Part shown: piece by piece, positions 1 to 9,814 of the stretch
How the letters are laid out: each line of letters opens with the position of its first letter
Numbering within the stretch: position 1 is the stretch's first letter
Assembly: GCA_001579985.1 (NCBI GenBank)
Contig: LRSR01001491.1
Span: 1 to 20,502, forward strand
Reading direction: 5' to 3'
Length of the DNA: 20,502 bases
Source of the DNA: Hypsibius dujardini
Lineage: Eukaryota > Tardigrada > Eutardigrada > Parachela > Hypsibiidae
Program-made: the position numbers and the translations under genes
Notes under the pieces: generated by a model
What the model was told of the DNA's origin: nothing
The model's database searches: none
The model's input: only the letters and a program-made list of their open reading frames with translations

Positions 1-59
1 AGGGCGCACTTCTGCTTTATCGCGTCTGGGCAGCAGGAACTTCGATGCGTTCGTTTGAG
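1..59 (+). CDS. ANAPC1: Probable APC1 internal exon, cut by the window edge
   Basis: The first 59 bases are open in the frame that starts at base 1 and end at a good donor (GAG then GTACAG at 60-65). The two leftover bases AG join the first base of the next exon (247) to make an Arg codon, so the phase fits. The encoded stretch ends in CVRLR just before QEFLNDGEHV. The region is too short to recognise by homology alone, so the call rests on phase, donor quality and position. Confidence 0.55.
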
Positions 60-3000
60 GTACAGTGTGCATGAGTGTTCACATCTACTGAGAGGCAGAA
101 AATAGAACGTACACCCAAAAACAGGCACAAACGTATACCTGCAAGGAGGCAAACAGACCGATTGAAAGACAGACTGACAGACAGACGGCCAATAAAATGA
201 AACAGGAACGAAATAAAAAAGTTTCTGTTCATCCGTGCAATTTCAGACAAGAATTTTTGAACGACGGGGAGCACGTTCGGATTTCTGCCGACACGGTCAC
301 TGGCATTCCAGCCATCAGTGCTGTGAAGCTCTCCGATCGCAATCTAATGGTTGTCCTACAGCCCTCTCACGAATTGAAAATCTACGCCGCACCAACCTTG
401 CCTTTACTCACCATTGATCTTACCAGTACTTCTCCCGTGGAGTTTGGCATTCATTCCAGACACTTCCATCATCTGGGTACCGTCGGTCCGACCACATCCA
501 GTCCCCAGCTGCCAAAGGGCTCCAGTCAGCTTGTCTCTAGTCCTCATCTATCACCGGTAGTCGAGAATACTAACGCACCTGTTTCGTCGGTCAGTAAACG
601 TATTCAATTCCTCACCCCTTGTTCGGGAAATAAATTCCTGGCGGAAACGGCGGAAGGCTCACGGTTGATCAGGATTCCGGAGAGACTGTCCAGTGAGGTG
701 ATTGATCTGTGCTTGGACGCGTTGCGGGAACATATTGATTCCGATTTGTTTGGACGGATTCTAGCGGAGTGGACCAAGTTGAGCTGCGATTTAACTACCA
801 GGAGGAATGGCACGCTGCAAGATCGGTGGAATAAGTTCTTCACAGCTCTATTGGCTAAACTGGCATGCTCGGTGGTGCCTGCAGCGCCGCTCGATGGACG
901 TCAGAGTGGCACGTCGGTTTGGGAAACCATGAATGCCCGAGTGGAGTCAAACGCAGATGGTGGGTAGCCAAACCTGTCTGTGGTCTTGTCTGTCTGCCTA
1001 CATATTTGTTTGTAGATTCACTTGTCTATCCGTCTGTCTACCTGTATCGGTCTGTGTGTCTGTAATTGCTTGTCCTTGGGAATGTCTATCTGACTGATTG
1101 CTCTGACTGTTCGTTATTATGTCTCTGTGGATACACAGCGTCCCTTGTCTTCCTGTCTGATTTTTTTACGTCTTTCGACTGCCGGACAGACAGTGTCGTT
1201 TTCGGTTTCAGGTTTCCGAATTATCGTCGATCGCAACGTGCCTTACGCCACCTACACCCCCGCCGTCCTGATGACACTCCACCTGGTGGCCGAGGAAGTT
1301 CGGCTCTGCAGTGTCTGGCAGCCGGAGCTCCAGTGTATGTGGCCGTGGATGAAGGCACTCGGGGACATTTGCGAGCGATCCGAGTGGTCCCGCTATTATG
1401 AAACGCTGCTCCTCGACCGTGAAGCCACTCTCCCAATCAACGTGTTGTTCAATGGAGCGAGACGCCCCGCCGGTCGTGGGAAGCGACTTCCGACAGAACC
1501 GCCGTGTCTGATAAGCGCCCTGGAAGAGACCCTTCGTGGAAAATCCCCCAAATACCCCGTTGCCGTCTGTGTCAACCCTCTCTCGAGAAAGTTCGTTAAA
1601 TTGATGACTGCTGTAGCGGGTTTCAGGTTAGTGTAATCCTATTAAGATATTTGAATATTTAATCTGCTGCTTTAAGTTTATTTAAATTCGAAATCGTTAT
1701 TTGAGCAGCGTTATTGTTTCAGGTCAGGGGGAACAACAACAGAAGATGGGCTCAAGCTGATTATAACAGTGCTGCAAAAGGAGCAGTTCTCCGAGGACGA
1801 CTACCGACTCCTTCCCAAGACACTTCAGATTGCAGTTCAAGCCGTTTTCTCCGGTTTATGTGAAACTTCGGTGTTTGAAAAGCTTCCGCCGTTGATGTTC
1901 ATGATTGCTGGACGCGCGGACGCGGTCAAGTGCAAGGACATTGTGGAGGGTCGTTGCGCCGGCGACTTCTGCCTGGTGGATGCACATCGAAAATTCTTGC
2001 CAAAGACACCGGAAGGCCACGATTCGGATGCCAGTAAGAAGAAAGCCCCTCCGTTGCCGCGGTCGCTGGTGACGAAGCGGTTCGCCAATGATGCGAGGGT
2101 GCGGGAGGCGGAACGGCTGCTGGTGACGTCTGATCCGGTGGTGATCCCGCTGAATGCGATGCATTCGTCGAATGAGGTGGAGTTTAGAAGGTCGCAGGAG
2201 GCGTGGTTGAAGAGTGTCGCCACGAGAACGATGGCGTTGCCGGTGGCACGTGGGATGCTGTCGCTTGGTAAGAGCCCGAGGCCGACATACAAATATGGGA
2301 AGATTTAGATACAGTTTTAGATAGTGAGACAGGCAGGCAGATAAACAGCAGACCGCTAGACAGACAGGTTAATAGAAAGACAGACGACAGACAGACAGAT
2401 AGAGGCCGATAGGTAGGTAGGCAGACCGATTGCCTGGCACCGGCAGATAGACTACCAAAGAAATCGACAGGCAGGCAGCCAATCAAATAACAGCCTTGCT
2501 AGCTGGCGATCAGTTGCGTAGTATTTAATCGGAGGAAGACTGACCGAGTTACCGGATTAGATGAACCTTCTGTCTCATTGCATTTTAGGTTCGGAATACG
2601 CGTACGCAACGGAGAAGCTCACCGCACCGGATATGGTCTACGCTGGAGTGGAGCGTGGCAACACCCGCAATGTGACGTTGAAGAACGAAGACATTCCCGG
2701 TGGGTACGAGAACTGGCCGCGCTTCCACAATGGTGTCTCCACGGGACTCCGTTTGCGGCATTACCGGACCGATTCGGTCAAGTTCGACCATCACTGGTTG
2801 GCCTTCAACGCCAGTCAGCAGACGAAACGCGAGTCCGTCGACTATGCCGGCATGTTCCTGGGTATGGCGTTGAATCACCTGATCGATTCGAACACTGACC
2901 CGGTCGAACTCCATAACCTGCTGGTCCGGTTGGAGGACCCAGTTAGTATCGCTGTGATACTTGGGATGGCCTGTGTCAAGAGGGGCTCCCAAGACAAACG

Positions 3001-6000
3001 GTATGATTATGTTAACTCCGTCTAACAGACAGACAGACAAACAGACAGATATAATTAGACAGAGAGACGCAAACGAGGGACAGATAGACAGACAGACAGA
3101 CAAATAGACAAACAGACAGAGTAGTAGGTTGTCAGCTCAACAGACAGACAAATATATAATTAACAATCGTATTTGCACGTAGGTACTACCGAATGATCGG
3201 TCTGCATGTCATCTCCTTCATCCCGGACTCTGGCATTGAGCTAGTCATCCCCCAAAACATCCACGTTGCTTCTCTTCTGTCGCTCGGTCTCCTCTACCGA
3301 GGGTCTGCCAATCGCTTCATCAGCGAACGACTACTGGCGGAGATCTGGTCCGGAAGCACCGCGGATGTTAACGGGGAAGTGAGCGGGAAAGAAGGCATGA
3401 CTTCTGAGCGGGAATCAACGTCTTTGGCTGCTGCCCTCGGCCTGGGACTGGTTTTGCTGGGTTTGGGAAATGAGAGCGTCCTTGGTCTGGCTGATTTGGC
3501 GATTCCCCGCCGGTTAAAGACTCTTATGAATGGAGGCCTGCATGGAAAGTCTAACATGCTCAATAAGAGAACCGATGGAAATGTCAACGGGTACTCACCT
3601 CCAAAGTAAGCTTCGTTTTTGCTGTACGAACCTTTTCGGCCACTGTCTGCCTGTCTGTCTGTCTGTTTGTCTGTTTGCTTGTCTCTCTGTTTGTCTCTCT
3701 GTTGTATATCATCTATCTGTCTGTACCTCGTGGAATGACACTTTTTCAACTTCGATTTACTAACCTTGCCGTCCGCAGGGCTCGTGATATGGACGAGCAG
3801 TCCATCAACACGCACATCACCGCGCCCGGCTCCATTCTCGCCCTGGCCATGATCTTCATGAAGACCGAGCGACGCGACGTGGCGGAGTGGATGGCCATGC
3901 CGGGCACCTTACATGAATTGGACGAGATCCGACCGGACTTTCTCTTGCTTCGAGTTGTGGCTAGATCGCTGATTATGTGGAGCAGTGTGGAAGCCACCGA
4001 GAAGTGGGTCAATTCCAACTTTCCCAAGTGGATCTTGAAAAACGTCTTCCTCAGCACCGTGGAATTAGAGAAGGCCGGTCACGATGTGATCAGCATGACG
4101 CAAGCGTACTTGTACATCCTTGCCGGCTCCTGCATGTCCATTGGTATAAGGCAACTTGTTCGACATCTGAATTAACTTATTACTTGTCTGTTTGGTTATC
4201 TATTTCTCTTCGTTTATTGACACTGTCTGTTTGTCTGGCTGTTTGTCTGTCGGTTTGTCGCAGTCTGTCTGTCTATCTGTCTGTCCGTCAGTCTACCTAT
4301 TCGTCTGTTTTCTGCCTGCCAGTCTATGTATCTATCAGCCTCTTTGTCTCTCTTATTCGTGCATTTGTTCGTCTGTGTATGTATTTGTTTCACTGTATGG
4401 CAGTCGATTTGTCTATTTACTGGTCTGTCACACTGTTTGTTGTTTTATTTCTCTAACTCTCTGACTATTTAGGCCTGAAGTATGCTGGCACAGCCTCCAT
4501 TCTCGCTAAGGACTTTCTCCTAAAAATATGCGCCATGGTCAACAGATGGCTGGAAGACGCCATCATCATCCGTCGCTGCAGTCAGACGCTCATCCAGACA
4601 TGCCTCACTACCGTCCTCATCGCCGCGGCCAGTGTGATGGCCGGCACCGGCGATCTCGACGTGTTCCGTGTCCTCCGACATATGCACGGCCGTCCTCGAG
4701 GGGTCATCACCTACGGCCACCAGATGGGCGTGCATATGGCTATCGGATTGCTCTTCCTCGGGTGTGGGATGTTCACCTTGGGCACGTCCAATGAGGCGCT
4801 CGCGGCCATGTTGATTGCATTCTACCCGATGTGGCCGAAGAACGCCAACGACAACCGCTATCACCTGCAAGCCTTCCGGCATCTGTATGTGCTGGCGGTG
4901 GAAAATCGGCTGGTGACGACGCGGAGTATCTTCGATGGAAGTCCGGTCCAGACAACGGTTCGTGTGGTGTTTTCCGGCACAGAGGAAGAGAAGATTTTGA
5001 TTGTAAGTACGACACTATTGTCTGACGGTCTGTATGTTATGGCAGCGATATGATTTGGCCTCGTGTCTACTGGTTTATTCGTATGACTCTAGTGAATTAG
5101 TTCTGTGTGGCTTGTCTGTCTGCCTGCTTATTTGCCTTATTTATTTATTCAAGTAAGGTTTCTACTTGATTGTTAGTCCTGATTTCAAATGCACTAGTAC
5201 GTTATATGCCTGACTGCCTTGTCTGCAAATTGGACTGCCGACCTGCCTATTGGCTTGTCTGTGTGATGGGTGAATGGTCTGCTCATCTGTCTCTCATTCC
5301 TTGAAATGATTTAGCTGCCTGCCTGCCCACTGCCTGCTTGCCTGACTGCCTGACTGCCTGCCTCATGGTTTGTTGATTAAAAGGAGAAGTGAACCATCTG
5401 CTTGTTGGTCGGATGGATGGTGGGACTGACCGGTTTTCATTCATTGTCGCGTCTGTCTTATGGCTCGCTTTTTTGCCTGCGTACTTTGGGATTTGTCTGT
5501 CTCTCATTTCGTTTGCTGTTCTTTCTGTCTGTTTGCCTGGTTGCCTGTTGTCTGTCTGTGTCACTCCCCGCCCGGCTATTATCTTTTTATACTTACTGTT
5601 TCGTTTTTCACCCCACAGACACCTTGTGTTTTGCCTGAACTGACCAAACTGACGAGCGTCTCCATTGCCAGCGGTCGTCACTGGCTAATCTTCAACGGCT
5701 CCGAGGACGGCTGGAAAAGCCTCACCCGGCTTCTTACCGAGGAGGGCATCGTCGTTTACCCACCCGCTGGAAATCTCCGCAAGGAACACCTTTCCCTGAA
5801 GACGGGCCTCAATGCCGCCGGCAAAGACAGTCTTCTAGCGCACTTGGACCGTTTCATGACGCATCCCGTCAACGGTCGACCGGAGATCGTAGCCTCTGCC
5901 AAGAAGTTCCTGTGGGAATACCGCCTGTCGTGTGCGGATCGGGGAGCGGTGGGATTGTTTGAAATTGCCAGCCGGAACTGGTTGGACGACGGTGCCGGTA

Positions 6001-6275
6001 GCGATGAGTGCGGCAATCGTCTTCGTCAAGCAGAGAAACAGTGGATCGCATGGGTCATCTACCAGTGCGCGGTGCATGAGGAATCGGACGCTTTGATGGA
6101 GATTCTTGTGGCATCATTCGACCACGACCGCGGACACTGGGCCCACGTGGTGGCAATGTTGCAGCGCAGTTTTGCCGCGACCGGTGGTGGTGGTGGGCGT
6201 CGGCAGCCGTGGAAAGCGCGACTGCACAAGTCCAACTTTGAGAAAGCATTTTTTAGTTTAGGTTCATCGGTCTGA
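1..6275 (+). CDS. ANAPC1: APC1, anaphase-promoting complex subunit 1 (5' end outside window)
   Basis: APC1 is the largest scaffold subunit of the APC/C, the nuclear and cytosolic ubiquitin ligase that triggers anaphase and mitotic exit. Exons: probable 1-59, then 247-959, 1212-1626, 1723-2267, 2589-3000, 3183-3605, 3779-4143, 4473-5002 and 5619-6275 (stop TGA 6273-6275). All junctions are GT-AG, all phases agree, and they join into 1,372 codons plus stop. Human APC1 has about 1,944 residues, so roughly the N-terminal third is missing. Family signatures seen include TVTGIPAISAVKL early, RFHNGVSTGL, DYAGMFLGMALN, then the PC-repeat region with APGSILALAMIFMKT, GHQMGVHMAIGLLFLG and DNRYHLQAFRHLYVLAVENR. 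The last exon encodes the C-terminal domain, somewhat shorter than in human. Six introns carry CAGA or CTGT arrays. Family identity is near certain; only the extreme 5' exon and fine splice choices are open. Confidence 0.95.
151..188. repeat. CAGA-type tetranucleotide array, APC1 intron (60-246)
   Basis: A degenerate run of CAGA/GACA units on the plus strand, in the sense orientation of APC1. Confidence 0.75.
973..1115. repeat. CTGT-type array, APC1 intron 960-1211
   Basis: Interrupted CTGT, CTAC and TTGT units on the plus strand fill much of this intron. The orientation is opposite to the array in the preceding intron. Confidence 0.75.
2326..2480. repeat. CAGA-type array, APC1 intron 2268-2588
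   Basis: CAGA, CAGG and TAGG units with interruptions occupy about half of the intron. Confidence 0.8.
3025..3151. repeat. CAGA-type array, APC1 intron 3001-3182
   Basis: CAGA units with A-rich interruptions. The array makes up most of this 182-bp intron and begins only 24 bp after the donor. Confidence 0.85.
3643..3725. repeat. CTGT-type array, APC1 intron 3606-3778
   Basis: CTGT and TTGT units, complementary to the array in the previous intron (3025-3151). Together they flank the 423-bp exon 3183-3605. Confidence 0.85.
4184..4442. repeat. CTGT-type array, APC1 intron 4144-4472
   Basis: A long, strongly interrupted CTGT/TTGT/CTAT array fills most of the intron. Confidence 0.8.
5108..5570. 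repeat. CTGT/CTGC-type arrays, APC1 intron 5003-5618
   Basis: Two zones are visible: CTGCCTGC- and CTGACTGC-rich units around 5313-5370, and CTGT units around 5105-5125 and 5445-5565. The longest APC1 intron in the window carries the most degenerate array. Confidence 0.7.
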
Positions 6276-7209
6276 CATCCTGTGGTCTGTGAATGGTCGA
6301 TTTGAACGCGTTTCTCCCGCTTTCCAAGGTTGTACTGTCTTTCGTGGCTGTTTTCATTAGATGGCGCAGCACTAATACGAGAGTAGTAAAGAGCCCCCAC
6401 GACCTGTTCTCGGAAACAAACTACCATCTTTCCGGTAGCTGACTGTAACGGACTAGTATTAGTAACTATTGTCTGTCTGTTGGTTGTACTGTACTCGTGT
6501 ATGAGCATAACCAGAGGGATGAAGATGTTTTACTGTGCGAGCCGACACGAACCATGTCGAGAGTGAGTCAAGAAAATGAGAAAAGGTTCATATGTTCGAG
6601 TATGATCTTACACAAGTATACGGAAGGAATGCACTAACGTAAAAAAGCACTTAAGAACTAATAATGATGTCAGTTAAGTTGCAAATTGACACTGTGACTG
6701 TCAGCAACACCACCTCCTACTAAGCGAAACTCAATTTTTAAACGTATTACTAAATCACGTACAACTTTCGGCTGGTTTTTCTTGTTCGTGTACATACGCT
6801 CTTGCTTGTTTCCGATGGAGTCCGCACATTTGTCGGACTTACGGGTCAAGGCCCGTCCATTGAGAGTTGAACTCCACTGGAGAAACTTACATATTTGATT
6901 TTTTTTTAAACTCTACTCTAAATTAATTAATATGTAAAAATGTTTTTCTGTCAATTTTGTTACCGCTGCACGGAACCGAGCAGTCGGTTTGGTTCTTTGC
7001 TCAGTGGCTCACCTACGACGGTGAGACCTCTTTGAAACTAGCTGCAAACATGATCCGCTGGTCTTCATTTTTACCGGGATGGTCGGCCGTTTGATGTCAC
7101 ATCAAGTCATTCGTGTACAGTTAAATCTACAGACTACAGATACGTACTTGAATTCTTTAGCGCTACTCTGACAAAAATAATACGATATACAGCATAGCAT
7201 ATGTTGTTC
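6276..7209. other. Intergenic region between the convergent APC1 and peroxidase 3' ends
   Basis: This interval lies between two stop codons facing each other and must hold both 3'UTRs. I see no conserved coding segment. No canonical AATAAA stands out for APC1; the AGTAAA near 6385 is a possible variant signal. A compact set of short inverted repeats lies at 6816-6876 (see findings). The interval is free of long CAGA/CTGT arrays, in contrast to the neighbouring introns. Confidence 0.6.
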
Positions 7210-7754
7210 TCAAACATCTGTCCATGGTTTCAAACTGACTGGTGCTATCTGATCGCAGGGTATCCGAGGATTTCTGGGGGAGTAGAAAAGCCCATTGCAA
7301 TGAGTAGTGTAGTTAGAGAATAAAGAAAAGACTGTAGAGACTCACTCATTGGACACTGTTTCGAATACGCTGGCCTGCACGGACTGCAGTCCGCTGACCG
7401 TATCACAGAGTATCCGCGAAAGACTGGACTTCCTAATCTGAGCCAATTGGGCTGGAAATTCAATGAGAACAGGTTATAAGTGCAAAACGCGGGGGACGTT
7501 ATGTGTGCTCGCATATATTGGTCTTACCGTCGCTAAAGGTGGACGGCAAAGGAAGGTTGTTTTCGTAGTAGAACCGGTCACCTACCCGTAACCGCCAAAA
7601 CTGCTCGGAAAGGATGCAGCCAAATGTTGGTCCGACGAAACCATCGTTGACTTGCAATTCTGCAATACCGGCTGGATATAAATCAATGTCCTCCACGGAA
7701 CTGTCAACCAGCATACGAATTTGGTAAAGGTTCATTTCTACATATACAGTAAAA

Positions 7755-7796
<42 letters not shown>

Positions 7797-9771
7797 CTCA
7801 GTTTGTCTGTTTGTCTGGCTGTCTGTTTTCCAGTTTTTCAAACTATCTGCCTGTCCGTCTTGTCGGTCTATCTGATATTTGTTTTGCCACTCCTGCCTGC
7901 TTGCTCATCTCTCAGCCGGGAATGTTCATTCCAGGCGCAAATCCTTACTCGTAAACTAATGCCAGTCGATTAGCCGTCTCATCGGGCAAAATACCCATTT
8001 GCTTTAAATCGCCAAAGTTATCGGCTGTAGGCAATCCACACAGTTTCCGCCATTTCATCCAGCCGGTTATGCCATGGTCTCGGCCGCGTTGCACGTTCAG
8101 AGCTACGAGATCCATGCCGAACAGATCGGGTGCACTGACAAAGAGCTGTTGTGAGAGGTCAGCAGTAATGCTGTTATCAATGGCCTTTCCTTTTTGCTGC
8201 GCGAGCCCGCGAATCAGCTCATCCACCGCACCATTTTGATAGAGAAAGGCGGACTTGAAAAAAGTGTCCCGCAAACGAACACTGCCGGTTTTGACGAAAT
8301 CTGCCGAGTAGCGGTCGAACTTTCCTGGCACCATGGAGTGACCAACGCGCATGGCTGCGGCGGAAAATTCATTGATGAGGCCGGGATGAACGGAGACGTT
8401 GTAGCCGGTAAAACGACCAGACTTGAGAACTCGCAATCCCATTTTGCTCACTTGGTCTTGACCCAATAACAACGGCAGCCACTCCTGCGGTATACTTTTT
8501 TTTATTATTTGAAGCTATGACAAGATTAGAAATGTAAAAAGATAGAGAGGGAAATCAACAAGACAAACCGAACAGCGGCAGACTATTGTCTGCCGCTGAC
8601 AGATAGAACAGACAAACAGACAGAGGGACAGAGGGACAGACAGAGGGACAGAAAGACAGACAGACATACAGACATACAGACATACAGACAGGCAGACAGG
8701 CATACAGGCAGACAGACAGATAAACAGACAAGATATACCGCAGTGCTCTTAACGCACATTATATGTGATATGCTGTAACTGGGCGCCAACAATGGCCCGT
8801 GCTTCCTGATAGAGCTTCTCGTCATCCCAGTCCGGATTTATCCCAAACAGTTGAGCAACAATGTTATTGTGATGTCGCATGAATACCGTATGAAGTGTTT
8901 GAAGTCCGATCTACGAGCATAAACATTAACCGCTCTTTAAATTATTTCGAGAAAACGTTTTTTTCGCGGCATGCAGGGTAAGTCAAGCACTTGACCAAGT
9001 ACCTGAACATTGCACCGATTGTCGCCTGTAAAACGTCAAACACGAAATTTCGAGATGAATAAAGTGCTTATACCGATAGCTTTACGGGTCACCGCAACTA
9101 ACCTGCGTCAAAACAGGGCTTGTCCGTAGATCCGTCCACGCAGGTTTTGTCCTTGGAAGGTAGTAGAGTATATGTCGGGTTATTGGCAAACGGGATCCTT
9201 GACTTCAGCCTTCCTGCAGAAATTAAATTTGAGTATATTAAACCAAAATTCTCGTAACGATTTCAATAAGTGCTGTGTTGTACCGTGGGAAAATTCACGA
9301 AGATTCTTGACTTCCTTCGATCGCACTCCGTAAACTGACCAACATTGCATATAAATAAGTTAGCGCTATGTACCGTAAGGTAGACAGGTCTAATCCAGTA
9401 CCCAGCTTACTTTGACTAGCATCGATGAAGGCCGTCTGCTGATTCATCTGCTCCCTCGGTCCGAGGCGGCAACCGGGCCGGATGCCAGGGAGGCTCCTAA
9501 CAAATTCCATGCAATCCTGCTGAAACCTTTTCATCAAAGACAAAGCAGTCGCATCTGTTATACCACATCCACACTAAGGTCAATAATGTGAGGAATTTAC
9601 GTCGAATAAAAGGGATCGTTGGAGGGTATGCTAATGCCTGGAGGAGAACAAACAATGTAAGACAGCTAGAGACATCCATGGAGAGAAATCGACAAAGAAT
9701 CAAAACAGATGAAGAGACAAGCAGGCAGATAAGCAGCCAGACAGACAGACAAGATAGACAGACATCGAGGC

Positions 9772-9814
<43 letters not shown>

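Noticed and set aside
3977-4464. Plus-strand open frames rich in Leu, Ser, Cys and Val over the APC1 intron 4144-4472
   Set aside because: They are translations of the CTGT array (repeated CLSV residues) and lie within an intron bounded by good splice sites.
7342-7344. Peroxidase stop codon directly after the sequence VFETVSNE
   Set aside because: A GTGAGT donor precedes the TGA, and the next exon (7273-7210) supplies the canonical peroxidase C-terminus beginning NPRIPCD.
9516-9519. CAGCAG tandem acceptor inside peroxidase exon 9554-9411
   Set aside because: The reading frame and peroxidase similarity continue upstream to the acceptor at 9555-9557, so this CAGCAG is internal coding sequence.
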